Origin: Lepeophtheirus salmonis
Taxonomy: Eukaryota; Arthropoda; Copepoda; Siphonostomatoida; Caligidae
Length of the DNA stretch: 64,000 bases
Reading direction: 5' to 3'
Assembly (NCBI RefSeq): GCF_016086655.4
Contig: NC_052137.2
Span: forward strand, 36,600,007-36,664,006
A program made the translations under genes and the position numbers. The number at the start of each line of letters is the position of its first letter. Within the stretch, counting starts at the first letter, position 1. Of this stretch, positions 24,901 through 34,329 are shown piece by piece. The notes under the pieces are model-generated. The model saw only the letters and a list, made by a program, of their open reading frames with translations. It made no database searches and was not told the DNA's origin.

Positions 24901-27900
24901 GTTGAACGTTAAAAAGTACATATATCAAAGTGTTTTGATTCGGTCCTGAAATCCTTGACAGTTCTATGACCTTCATAATGATTGTTGCCCTATACCGATT
25001 CCGATGCGATTCAGGTAAAAATAAACAATAACGATTCCAATTCTTTAATATTTTAAATAATAGTTAATAAATACCATTTGGCTGTCAGAGGCTTCCACAG
25101 GATTATATTTTATTGGAGCTTGTTTTTTGGAATGTTTTAAAATAAAATAAAATAAAAAAAAATAAAAATTCAAATATACAATTTGATATTTTTTTTTTTC
25201 CAAAATCCACAGCTATTCACAAAAAATCAAATTTTTTGGAAATAAATTTCAAAAACCCTTGTGTATTCCCCACCAAAAAATTCAATAATCCATAGTTATT
25301 CACAAAAAATCAAATTTTTTGGAAATAATTTTCAAAAACCCTTGGGTATTCCCCCAAAAAAATTCAATAATTCATAGTTATTCACAAAAAATTAAATTTT
25401 TTGGAGAAAAATTTCCAAAATCCACATTTGTTCACAAAAAAATTCAAATATTAACTTAAAACTAAAAAAAAAAAAATCTCCAGTTCTCAAAAAAATACTA
25501 TTTTTGGGAAAAAATTTTGAAAAATTAAATTTTTAGTATAAATTTTTTTTTTTTAAATAAATTCTAATGTTAAAAGTTTTGTAGAAAAATTTCAAAAGTA
25601 CATAGTTATTCATAGAAAATTAAATTTTTGGAAAAACAATTTGATAAATTAAATTGAATTTAAAATATTAAATTTTCAAGCAAAAAGTAAAAATTCCTTT
25701 TTTTTTTTTTTTGGGGGGCTACCTTTTTGTCATAACTTAACCTAAAAAAATAATAAATAGTTAAACATCAGTAATAAATAAGAATAAGAAATTAACATTA
25801 TTTTTCCAATGTCGATCCAGATTCCAAAAAGACAAAACAAGGTGTTACCTGCCTGAAACAAAAATATAGCGTGTTTTTTGTTTTCATCTGTACATGTTGC
25901 TTCTCCTTTATCTTTAATCAGTGTTTGAACTTTGATTGGTTCAATTAGAATTATGTTTTGTTAAGGTGTGAACAATTTGCAACAATTATTGAAGAAATAA
26001 TTCTATAAAAGAAAAGAATTGGCCTATTACCAGTTGTTTTTGGTCCTTTTTTTTCTTTTCTTTTCAAAAGAAAGGTTGCAAAATACATAAAAGTTAACTA
26101 TCAAACCTGCAAAAGCTTCAAATGTCATAATTTTATTTAAGGAAGGTGGGGATTATATAGTCATGGGTAGTGTTGTTTCTGTCTATATTTAGAGGCGAGG
26201 CCAGTCCCATTTTTCGGTACTTACAGAAGGTAAAATCGATCCCTCGTAGTGTCAATGTGCGTATTTTTCCTTTTTTTAAAATAATTATTCCGTTATATAA
26301 TAGAATAAATCATATAAATTACAATATAATATGTTCGTATTACATTGTATTTTATTGAAAAAACTATTTTTTTCTGAAAAATATGTGAAATAATCTTAAT
26401 ACATACTTCATATATCTTATTTGTCTTAATAAACCATTGATATATTTATGAAAAATACCAAGGACTGACAGTTCTATGGCCCGGTCCCAAGGAGTGATAG
26501 GACCTTACATATTTTCACATGGATAAGTTCCATTTGTGCGAGCTTAGGTTTACCTTAAATATGATTAGTTATGCAAATAGTTGGTTAAGTTTATGACAAA
26601 TATGAACCGATTTGCTCACTTAATTCCAATATTGGTAATCATTTAACTGATTAGAAGTTTAATCCGTCCTTTAAACAACTTAAGAATTCGGCTAATGACT
26701 AGAAATCTATACCACAACAGATATTTCCTTCACTATACCTTGGGTTTTGCATGTGTATATATGCACGAGTATAGTACAGATTGATTATACAAATAAACTC
26801 TTTCAAAAATGAAGTTGACACAATTGAATGATTTTATGTTTTGTAATTGGTCAAATCAGTCAAGTTGTCACTCATTTGTTTGTTACACATAAAAATGTCT
26901 TAACATATACACATAAAAAAAACTTCAATTTCCCCTATTGACAATGAACTTTGATCCTTTTCCACATTTGAAGAAAAAATGGGGGAAATGCGTACAAATA
27001 AAATTTACAAATGGTTATTCACCCAAAGTTGTGCATGCATATGCATTGCTGGAATGCATAGCCCATATATTCAATGAACTTGATGAATATATGCAATTAA
27101 AGGAAAATCCAGAATTATAAGAATTAGGGATATGCTTCTTACATACCCATGGGATGAAAAATAAATGAATAAAAACAATTTTATATTATGTACACAGTAT
27201 TACATATTGGATGTGCGTGTACGTAAGGAAACATCTCTAAGCATACGAGAGAGTAGAACGGATTACGTCACAGCATGAAATGCATAAATGTAGAGTGTGT
27301 TCAAAGATATAGATTCATAAAACATGTTTGTATGTAGAACGGCCCAACCAATCGTACGCACATTTTCATTCCAAGTTCTTAAAAAAAAAAATACAAAATT
27401 AATTTTTGCATGAACTTTTTAATGATTGTTATTATTTATAAGCCAATCTTTGTTGACACAAGTGCTAGCTGACTTATTAACTACATAACATAACATACAA
27501 ACGAATATAATTTTTGTATAACCAGTGGCATAATCATGTATGATCCTCTATTACTCCAGAATTGCAAAGAAGGTCTTATTCTCTCAGAAAGTCCTTTGGA
27601 TCTAAACAGTGCATGGAGTTGTCGTCACTGCTCCTTCGTTTTGAACGGCGTTCCACTACTAGAACGAAATGTGAGAATGGAAATGGAGTCTATTCCAAAG
27701 ACGGATTTCCGTGGACTCGAGTTGTTTATTGAGAAATATTCAGATACTTTTGGATCCTCACATTCCTTCATACTTAAAGCTAAACAGCTTTTGTCTGTTG
27801 CTTATGGAAGGTACGCTGGTTTCAAAGAAAATAACACAATGGATGCAGAAACGCTTGAAAAGAAAGTTGAATACTGTAGGCTCGTTCTTAAAACAGAAAG

Positions 27901-28388
27901 GATTATTGAGAGTGGAATTTCTACTAGAATAGGTAAATCATTAATTACTTCACTTTACAACTTTTGACAAAATTAATATTAAATAGTAAATGTATAAAAG
28001 GAATTTTTAACACTCCACAAGAGCTGCAGACTAATTTCTCAATTAAACATATAAAACATATTCGAATTTTAATAGTTGATCCATGATGTTGAACATGTCA
28101 TTCAATTTCCATTAACTCAAAGTTCATTCTTTGATTATCTCAATCTATATAAAACTCATTTTTATTATTATTTCAGGAATGGCCTGCTATGAGCTCGCAA
28201 TGGCCCTTAAACTCCTTTCTGAAGTTTCGCAAAAGTCAATTCCAAAACATGAAATCAAAAATCTTCTAGAAGAAGCAGTACAGTCCCTTAGCTATGAACC
28301 CCTTTCATCTCATTATAGAAAACTTGGGATTCAAGCAGAAATGGAGCTTATTGAGTTAAGGAGTAACTTATTATCCAAGACTCGGTAA
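15821..28388 (+). CDS. SmydA/msta-type MYND-SET protein, six exons (528 residues)
   Basis: Exons: 15821-15981, 17219-17570, 19693-19982, 24092-24290, 27560-27932, 28177-28388. They sum to 1587 nt with consistent phase. The order is an N-terminal MYND zinc finger (about residues 4-40), the first SET segment (GRCMVAAKDIQMGDIILKE), an embedded second MYND-like finger (88-125), a helical linker, the SET core (GIFDTNMFEL 227-236; AHSC 256-259; SY 290-291), a post-SET CxCxxC (313-318) and a helical C-terminal region. This matches the arthropod SmydA/msta family, whose SMYD relatives are lysine methyltransferases acting in nucleus or cytoplasm. The canonical NHSC motif reads AHSC here, so methyltransferase activity is uncertain. 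The start at 15821 has A at -3 and G at +4, and an in-frame stop lies 18 bases upstream. Confidence 0.9.
17219..17570 (+). CDS. SMYD-type gene exon 2: first SET segment and second zinc finger
   Basis: The CCACGCAG acceptor restores the split Arg codon to give GRCMVAAKDIQMGD, the N-terminal SET strands. A second MYND-like finger follows (C88, C91, C103, C106, C111, C115, H121, C125), then the helical YINQSIVLVLRAFG. The exon closes in phase 0 at AGG|GTAAGT. Reading past the donor reaches a stop within 20 codons, in keeping with an intron. Confidence 0.9.
17571..19692 (+). other. Intron 2 of the SMYD-type gene, with a dispersed repeat A copy
   Basis: This intron of 2122 bp runs from GTAAGT to TTTATAG. 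About 17870-18150 carries repeat A text (GATCTTTAATTCTACTCAG, AGTCCAACAGACTGAA, TCCTTTATTCATGAGCAA). The remainder is A+T-rich with a TATATATATATATG tract near 18520. No coding exon is expected here because the flanking exons join in frame. Confidence 0.6.
19693..19982 (+). CDS. SMYD-type gene exon 3: linker and SET core
   Basis: It encodes GDIKTWKEIMSLESHEEDRE, the W..xxxLESHxxxR block typical of SMYD linkers. Next come a helix (REAFLDKNIVKILNQY), TPKNIQMLGGIFDTNMFEL and the LFPKAAMMAHSCFKNTKVTF core. The canonical Asn of NHSC is Ala256. H257, C259 and N262 (of NT) are kept. The exon ends AG|GTAAGA, leaving two bases of the next codon. Confidence 0.9.
20660..21410. mobile_element. Non-autonomous element with reiterated GGAAAATTGCC ends, inside intron 3
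   Basis: The left end (20663-20732) reads as repeated GTGGAAGATTGCCC, TGAGAAAATTGCC and GGAGGAAATTGCCC. The right end (about 21312-21405) carries the inverted set: GGCAATTTTCC, GGCAATTTTCCTAC, GACGATTTTCTC, CGCAATTTTCCCC and GCCAGTTTTCC. The interior holds three tandem copies of a unit of about 90-110 bp starting CGAGGGTTTGGAACTATTTTTT and ending GGGTTCC (near 20768, 20875 and 20958). It is non-coding. Confidence 0.7.
22375..22614 (+). other. Unidentified open frame in intron 3 with an embedded hairpin
   Basis: A frame of 79 codons starting MIKFQDINTLKDDQKIL has no recognised similarity. Within it lies a perfect 13-bp inverted repeat, CTTTAGTAATTGG (22478-22490) and its complement (22498-22510), with a 7-base loop. 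It sits between in-phase exons of the SMYD-type gene, so it is not part of that protein. It may be a transposon remnant or chance. Confidence 0.2.
22930..23190 (-). repeat. Dispersed repeat B (GGACTG-rich), copy 1
   Basis: It carries GGAAGACTGCAGTCCCGTCC, GGTCCGGTCCATTTTAGCA, AGTCACTCAACTTTATTTC and GGACTGAACTGGACC. Read on the minus strand it is collinear with the insertion at 29913-30102, which has an 8-bp target duplication. It is non-coding and MITE-like. Confidence 0.6.
24092..24290 (+). CDS. SMYD-type gene exon 4: SET C-terminal segment and post-SET cysteines
   Basis: It encodes EDHVMTIYARVPISKGDLIY, HSYAKTFHTTTQRRIELYYG, KYFSCECKRCLDPTEMGSYI and SALKCQ. It includes the SET tyrosine region (Y288/Y291) and the post-SET C313, C315 and C318, which with C259 normally bind zinc. 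The phase fits exactly if the acceptor is ATAATGGATAG|TGAGG. That acceptor has its pyrimidine tract about 30 bases upstream, which is less typical than at the other introns. The exon ends CAG|GTACGT. Confidence 0.85.
24357..24405. repeat. Perfect 24-bp-arm palindrome in intron 4
   Basis: The left arm ATTTTTGATGTATAAGAATGGCCA (24357-24380), a single C, and an exact reverse-complement right arm (24382-24405) lie 66 bp downstream of exon 4. The symmetry ends abruptly on both sides. With only one unpaired base this is a near-perfect cruciform or hairpin. The cause is unknown. It could be a fold-back junction, a very young mini-MITE, or a cloning or assembly artefact. Confidence 0.9.
25080..25735 (-). 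repeat. A+T-rich array element, copy 2 (intron 4)
   Basis: This array of units of about 60-65 bp reads TCCACAGCTATTCACAAAAA, AATCAAATTTTTTGGAAAT and TTTCAAAAACCCTTG, with three clear consecutive copies between 25200 and 25440. It ends in a T run and GGGGGGCTACC. It belongs to the family at 8.8, 32.7, 33.6, 42.3 and 46.3 kb and is non-coding. Confidence 0.7.
25850..26060 (+). repeat. Dispersed repeat D, copy 2 (intron 4)
   Basis: It contains GGTGTTACCTGCCTGAAAC, the core TGAACTTTGATTGGTTCAATTA, TTTTGTTAAGGTGTGAACAA and CAACAATTATTGAAGAAATA. It is collinear with 33205-33440. Both copies follow an A+T-rich array in the same relative order and at a similar distance, so the two repeats may be parts of one composite element. 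Confidence 0.6.
27560..27932 (+). CDS. SMYD-type gene exon 5: C-terminal region
   Basis: It continues the post-SET module as NCKEGLILSESPLDLNSAWS and CRHCSFVLNG, a further CxxC pair, after CTCCAG|A. This 'PLD...W.C..C' arrangement is typical of the arthropod family. Helical sequence follows (LELFIEKYSDTFGSSHSFIL, KAKQLLSVAYGRY, LEKKVEYCRLVLKT), resembling the TPR-like C-terminal helices of SMYD proteins. It ends ATAG|GTAAAT in phase 1. Intron 5 (27933-28176) is only 244 bp. Confidence 0.9.
28177..28388 (+). CDS. SMYD-type gene exon 6: C-terminus and stop
   Basis: After the strong TTATTATTTCAG acceptor the frame gives GMACYELAMALKLLSEVSQK, a helical segment (EIKNLLEEAVQSLSYEP) and the tail LGIQAEMELIELRSNLL, ending SKTR and TAA at 28386-28388. 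AATAAA overlaps the stop codon. An ATTAAA near 28584 is a more plausible polyadenylation signal, but neither can be confirmed. Confidence 0.9.
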
Positions 28389-28959
28389 ATAAAAATCCTG
28401 AGAACATCCTCTTCCCTAGTCTTACATTTCATATCAATTACCTCATCATAAGCTCTGCTCTGTTAAAAATGTCAAATAATTTATTTTGTTACTACCTATA
28501 AAATATAGGTACATAATTGTATTAATGTGTAAAATCAACCTCAAATGTCTCTATTAATTGTATTCATTAATTTTATTCTGTGAATTAAATATAAAGTATT
28601 ATATTCTTTGATTTTAAAATCTAATTAAGTAAAAACAAAACTTGGGAGAATAGCTATTTAAATACAAAGAATCAGGTTTTTCTATTAGTAGGTGGATATT
28701 TGTAGTAATATATAGCTATCAGTATAAAAACAGTAAAAAATATTAGTGTTAACAACACTATTTGATCAGCTTAACTTTTTCTCAATAAGAATGAATGTAT
28801 TCTTCTTTATATTAAAAATGTTTGCAAATATTGAACGAAATGGTCGAAAAATAATGACATTTCTAAATAGTTATATTCGGATAAATTTGCAGGACCTGTT
28901 GGATTTATTATTGTTGGGGTTGAAATGGAAAATTTGAGATTTGACTATGATAACTTTCA

Positions 28960-29420
28960 CTGGACCAAACTGACTCGGTCGTACGAATAAGTTTAGTCTG
29001 GACCGGTCTCAATGAAAAGTTCGACTAAATCCGCCTTATAAAAAAATTATTCTCATTTAAAATTCGGTCTTGATTGATTCTATAAATGAATTATCGTTGA
29101 TGACGTCATGTGTGTTTCAAAATTGTGAACATCGATCTACAATAACGACATATGAAATTCAATGGCTTGCATAAATCAAAATTTGTACAACTCATCAATT
29201 AGGATAAGGGAGAGAATCGGTCCATAGATTGGGACCAAATAAAATCGATCCATTTATTGAGAACGAAACAAATCGGCCTATATATTGAGACAGAAAAAAT
29301 CGGTCCAAGATTTGGGAAAAGATTACAATTCCTCTAAGGTCTGAGATTGTTGTTTGGACCGAAATTTCGGTCCAACTCGTTCTAGAAAAATCCCTTTTGA
29401 CCAAACAGGGGGAAAAAAAA
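28960..29420. mobile_element. CGGTCTAGACCG-type element with reiterated ends, copy 3
   Basis: The left side carries ACTCGGTCGTACG, TAGTCTGGACCGGTCTC, AGTTCGACTAAATCCGCC and ATTCGGTCTTGATTGATTC. The right side carries AATCGGTCCATAGATTGGGACC, ATCGATCCATTTATTGAGAAC, ATCGGCCTATATATTGAGAC, ATCGGTCCAAGATTTGGG and TTTGGACCGAAATTTCGGTCC. The right arm is a run of four to five units of about 36-40 bases. It lies downstream of the SMYD-type gene and is non-coding. Confidence 0.6.
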
Positions 29421-29739
29421 TGTTGTAGGATGGTGTCTCAACCTAACTATTCATCCATCAACAAGTGTTGCAAATATCATTTTGCTATCTCACAAACATA
29501 AGCCACAGTGAACAAAGTACAAAATTTATATGAACAAATTTTCACAAATGATAAAAAGTTCATAATTATTGTTCATGGTTCAAGTATATTAAATTAGAAT
29601 TTAATTTATTTTAATTTGGCCAATATCTTTTTTCTATTAAATTAATTTAACTATTTACAAAAGTATTTTAGGACACAATTTAAGTCTTGCCTTTATGACT
29701 AAAGTTGCGTAAAATATGACCTGCCAGTATGTGAAAATA

Positions 29740-30250
29740 AAATAATCCAAAAAATAACATGGGGACTCTAACAATTAGAAGAATGTTTGGGAGAAAAAGG
29801 AAATAAACACTCTGTATCTAACAAGGACATAGGCAGGAATTACTCCAATGTTGATCCTCAATTCTTCTCAGGTCCAACAAGGCTTAAAACTATTGTTGTA
29901 AGAGTACTTATATATTAGGTCCATTCCAGTTCTAGGACTTGTCCTTAGGACAGTTTTGGACTGTTTATACTGGAACTGATTAAAAAAAGTTGAGTTGATC
30001 GAACTTTATAAGTTTTAGGACTGATATGCACGGCTGAACTGGAACGTGACCGAACTGAATGGGACTGCAGTGTTCCGTCCTACATAAGGACCGAGACAAC
30101 ACTACTTATAACTCCTTTCAACAAATATTCTGTATTAATCTCCGTCTTTTATAAGCACAAACACTCAGGATTACTTTATACTTTGTTGTTTTCTCTTCAA
30201 TAATTGAAGAATAATGACAACAGCTTTGGAAAATTTGTAAGAAACTCTTT
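29740..30250 (+). repeat. Dispersed repeat A, copy 3, split by repeat B
   Basis: Repeat A text runs AACATGGGGACTCTAACAATT, AGGCAGGAATTACTCCAATG, TTGATCCTCAATTCTTCTC and TCCAACAAGG. It is interrupted at 29913-30102 and resumes with CTCCGTCTTTTATAAGCACAA and TCAATAATTGAAGAATAATG. The two halves join to give the same order as the uninterrupted copy at 52.0 kb. Confidence 0.7.
29913..30102 (+). mobile_element. Repeat B element, copy 2 (190 bp, with 8-bp target duplication)
   Basis: It is inserted in repeat A and flanked by an exact TACTTATA duplication (29905-29912 and 30103-30110). It starts TATTAGGTCCATTCCAG and ends AGGACCGAGACAACAC, and is rich in GGACTG and GAACTGG words. The ends pair imperfectly. 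The 8-bp duplication suggests mobilisation by an hAT-type transposase. Confidence 0.75.
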
Positions 30251-30259
30251 AAATTACCA

Positions 30260-31117
30260 ACTACACGTGTTAAGGTCATATTTTATGCAACTCTATTTAT
30301 GACCGTTCAAACTCTTAAGTTTATATATATACTATCTCTAATTAAACATGTCCAATAGTTTATGAATATTATCTACTTTAATACCAAGACCAAGAGATCT
30401 AAATATATATATATGTATGTTCTCAAATGAACAAAGAAACCACTCATCAACCATATTTTATACACATGAGCTGTAGAGTTGGACATACTACATATAGACA
30501 AACTTAGTATAAGATTTTCATACAATATGATCGCATGTACCTTGACAAAGATCATATTATGACGTATATTTTATTTGAAATTTGACAAAGTTATTAATTT
30601 GCAATTCTGAATCAAGTGTCAACTCATTAAACCCAAGTCAATATTATGATGTATCAAATCAAATCACAAAAGTTTTGGTTTATATTATAGTTAGAATAAT
30701 ATTTTCGATGGTATTTAAAGAAAAAACAATTACTTGATCAAAACGTGTTAAAGAAGTCATTAAATATAAAATTTTTATATTTATCAAATAAATAGACCGC
30801 AATTCTGCAAATTCTATGAAATGCCATCGCAAGAATAATTTTTCTTCTGCATATCTTATATATACAAAAATAAACTTTGGAATCTTCCTCCTCCTCCTCT
30901 TTTTTTTTCTACCTAGCAACAGTTTTTATTCTTTATTCTACTATTAAAAATAAGAATGGAAGGGGAGATTGCATTAGCCAGTTAATTCGTCTTGGATGAA
31001 CGCTTATGAGAATTCAATGTGTTCAATAATTTTTCAGTTGTAGGTTAGTTTATTGACATCACATCACACTTTCATTATCATCCCCCATGTGTCCGTTGAA
31101 CAGGCAGGCTCATACTA
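30260..31117. other. Intergenic, no gene seen
   Basis: A+T-rich sequence. A CTCCTCCTCCTC tract lies near 30888-30900. No exons or recognisable repeats. Confidence 0.4.
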
Positions 31118-31126
31118 GTATTAGAT

Positions 31127-31805
31127 GGTGCGTGGACAAAATGTCGACCGTCAAAACGTTGACCAACAGAACGTCGACCGACAAAAAGTCGAATGGAAAA
31201 AAACGTTAAATAGACTTAACGTCGAATAGACAAAGCGTCGAGCTGGTTTTCAGCTATTTTCAGTCACCACCGTGGCCCAAAATGGGATGAAACCCACTGT
31301 CGTGTCCCAAAATGGGATGAAACCCAATGCCACTATATAAGGAATCCCTAAGAGCCCCTCACAACCAATATGTACCTCCCAAATGTTTGAGTTGTTTTCG
31401 GGTATGGGATGTCTCCAAAATGGTATTAAACCCACCGCCACTATTTAAATTTACCTCAACTCTATTTACACCCCGAAAGGTCCCCCGAAATTCGAGACTG
31501 TTTCGGGTTTCATCTCATTTTGATGCGGGTGGTACCCGAAATAGCCCCAAACTTCTAGGTATAAATGGGGGTTTGTAAGGGTCCCTTACTGTTTGTTTAT
31601 GTAGGGGAAGTGGGGTAAATATATCGGGCTGGAAATGTCTAGAGTGAAATGTCGTAAGAACATTTTTTCTTATTTTGAAATGTATACTTGCCGGTCGATG
31701 GCTTGTATGGTCGACTTTCTGTCGGTCGACGTTTTTCTATTTGACGTGTTATCCATTCGACATTGTCCGTCGACGTTTTGTCTGTCGACTTTTTGACCTA
31801 CTACC
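31127..31805 (+). mobile_element. CGACGTTTTGTC-type foldback element, copy 1
   Basis: The left end GGTGCGTGGACAAAATGTCG runs through ACCGTCAAAACGTTGACC, AACAGAACGTCGACCG and ACAAAAAGTCGAATGG. The right end carries the inverted set (GTCGACTTTCTGTCGG, TCGACGTTTTTCTATTTGACG, GTCGACGTTTTGTCTGTCGAC) and ends CTACTACC. It is flanked by GTATTAGAT (31118-31126) and GTATTATAT (31806-31814), a 9-bp duplication with one change. The interior repeats CCCAAAATGGGATGAAACCC and is non-coding. A 9-bp duplication with long inverted repeats suggests a Mutator-type origin, by inference only. Confidence 0.75.
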
Positions 31806-32299
31806 GTATTATATAAATATATATTTCTAGACTATAATACAAATATTTTAATAATTTTAAGTTACAAATGTGAAGGTCAAAGTGGAGTTAAAAAATTGGC
31901 AAATCTAGACGTATTCATGTGATATTGTTCAGACATAAGACATGTACTAGAAAGGGGACACGGCTTTTTCTTGTTGTAAATCGGAACAGGCTTTTTTATT
32001 TTACAATACTACTATCTTTATTATTTAATTCTTAAAGACCAAACATTTATAAAGCATAAAGTAATCCCCAGTGCTTGTGATCATGAATGAATACATATAA
32101 TATGTTGATATGATTTTATTGAGCTTGTCCATAGTTACCAAATATTAATTTGTATTTATTATTGAAAACGTAGTGTTTTATCAATAAATAATTGTGCAGG
32201 GGGGGGGGCAATTTTCGAGATGTGTATTATCTGAAGTTTCAGCCCTAAAATAAGTCGTTTTTTAATGACTCTAGTCCCAACATTGTCCCAAATGGCGGT

Positions 32300-32560
32300 A
32301 CTAAGAATAATCATCTCGGATCCTACTCATACTCAAACAATAGAATTGAGGATCGTCATCGGAGTAATTCCAGGCTCTATGTAATAAGGAGTGCAGTTAG
32401 TGTTTAATTCTTTCGTCTAACAGCTGCTTGCAGCTGATCTTATAAAATGTCATGGCAGCTAAGCTGTTTTCCTCCCAAACACTCTTCAAATTGTCAGGAT
32501 TATTGAGTTATTTTTCGTGGGAAGTATTTTTTCATATAGGCATGACATATTTTCTGCTTC
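32300..32560 (-). repeat. Dispersed repeat A, copy 4 (reverse)
   Basis: Reverse-strand landmarks: AGAATTGAGGATCGTCATCG, GGAGTAATTCCAGGCTC, AACAGCTGCTTGCAGCTG and CTCCCAAACACTCTTCAAATT. These are the complement of the CAGCTG-containing segment and GAATGTTTGGGAG text seen at 50.1 and 52.0 kb. Confidence 0.6.
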
Positions 32561-32689
32561 AAAGATAATGTAAAATCAGATTTTAAATGACAAAATGGCG
32601 CTGAGAGGACCGGTTTCACTGCAATTTTGTAAAGTATCGTTTTCAATGCTTGAGTATCTTGGAACAACTACAGGAGGTTATATATAACT

Positions 32690-33135
32690 ATATATATATT
32701 TTTTTTTTTGGTGGGTGGGGGTGTTATTTGGATTTTTCTTTGGAAAAATTGTACTTTTTGGAAAAAATTGAGAAATCCGTAGCTATTCTCAAAAAGTTGA
32801 TTTTTTCTTTTTTTAAATTTCAAAACTCTACAATTGTTGTCAAAATTTTAATAATCTTTTTTAATTATGTGGACAAAAAATTAAATTTAAAGGAAAAAAA
32901 AATCAAATATTAAATGTTTTTGAGAAAAATTTCAAATTCTATAACTATTCACAGAAAATTAAGTTTTTTTGAAAAAAAAAAAAAATTCGGCAACAAAATT
33001 TGATAGATTAAGTTAAATTTCAAATTTTTTGAGAACAAAATTCAAATATTAAATAAGAAAACAAAACAAAACAAGTAAGAAGCAAAAATTCCTTCAATTG
33101 GGGGGTACATCCCGTCCAGCCCACTCCCTGTGGAC
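32690..33135 (-). repeat. A+T-rich array element, copy 3
   Basis: The array of GTAGCTATTCTCAAAAAGTTG, AATTTCAAAACTCTACAA and TAACTATTCACAGAAAATTA units ends in TTCCTTCAATTGGGGGGTAC and ACTCCCTGTGGACGCCC. The last phrase is the complement of the GGGCGTCC start of copy 1, so this copy is reversed. It is non-coding. Confidence 0.65.
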
Positions 33136-33204
33136 GCCCATGCACAATAGTATCGATATATTAGATTCTATATTAAATCTAATGTAATATTAAAGTGTAA
33201 CTTT

Positions 33205-33440
33205 GGGTGTAAAAGTAAATAATTATTGGCACGGTGTTATCTCACAGGCACGATTTGGTTGTTTTTGCTGTCCATATTTTTGCATATTTTCCCTAAATCA
33301 TTGTCCTGAACGTTGATTGGTTGAATTAGAACTAGCTTTTGTTAAGTTCTGAACAATTTTCAACAATTATTGAATAATCATTCCATAGTTAGGATGAATT
33401 AGCTAACTACCAATTGATTTTAGAACATTTTTTCTGTCTT
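33205..33440 (+). repeat. Dispersed repeat D, copy 3
   Basis: It starts GGTGTTATCTCACAGG and carries the core CTGAACGTTGATTGGTTGAAT, TTTTGTTAAGTTCTGAACAA and CAACAATTATTGAATAATCA. It lies between two A+T-rich array elements in opposite orientation. Confidence 0.6.
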
Positions 33441-33584
33441 TTTTCGGATGAAAAGTTGTGTAGTACAATATCGGTAAGGACGTGTTGCATATACATATTT
33501 CAATGTTATTAACAGGTACTTGCCAGAAGGTCAATTTACAGTTTGGATAGATAGATTTATATTCGTAGGATTTCATTCAGGGCA

Positions 33585-34325
33585 TCCCCGGTGGATGTTC
33601 TAGAGGGGCTTTAGCCCCACCAAAATTAAAGAATTGTATCACTTAGGAGGACTGTTATAATAATTAGAGGTATAATTCACCTTTATTCTTCTTTTTACTA
33701 GACATTTTAGCATTGATTTTTTTTTTAAATTCAAATAAATGAAATATAGTTTAATTTTTTCAAAATTCTAATATTTGAAATTTATATTGCTCAAATTTTT
33801 TGAAAGAAATTTATAATACAAAGGTAATTTTTGATTTTTTTTTGTGAACAGCTGTATATTGTTCAATTTTTGTTTCCAAAAAATTTATTTTTCTGTCAAT
33901 TGCTATGAATTTCTAAATTTTTTGAAACAAATATATAAAACAACTGTAATTTTTGAATTTTTTTGTAAACAGCTGTATATTTTTGAATTTTTTTGTAAAC
34001 AGCTTTATATTTTTTTGTGAACAGCTGTATATTTTTGAATTTTTTTTTTAAAAATTTAATATTTTAAATTAAAAAAAAAAAAAAATTTTTTTACTTAGGT
34101 GTTTTGAATTTTTTTCCCAGAAATTTAATTTTTCTGAATAGATATGGATTTTGAAATTTTTTCCTAAAAAAAGTAATTTTTGAGAATAACTAAGGATTTT
34201 TAAAATTTTCATTCTAAAAAATTTATGTTTTGAAACTTTTTTTACACCAAATTTAATTTTTCTAATTTCGATTTTTGGATTTTTTCGATCCAAAAATTGG
34301 ATCCCAAAAAAAAAAAAAAAAAGTA
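33585..34325 (+). repeat. A+T-rich array element, copy 4
   Basis: It begins GGGCATCCCCGGTGGATGTT and AGGGGCTTTAGCCCCACC, then an array of TTTTGAATTTTTTTGTAAAC and AGCTGTATATTTTTGAATT units (three close copies at about 33950-34040). It ends in an A18-like run at 34305-34322 and a TATATATATACATAT tract. Confidence 0.65.
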
Positions 34326-34329
34326 TATA

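Noticed and set aside
31250..31578. Open frames on both strands within the foldback element
   Set aside because: They come from the repeated AAATGGGATGAAACCC core. The related copy at 35.2 kb does not keep the frames.
32650..32913. 87-codon open frame
   Set aside because: It is the translation of an A+T-rich array repeat, with low-complexity Phe, Ile and Lys content.
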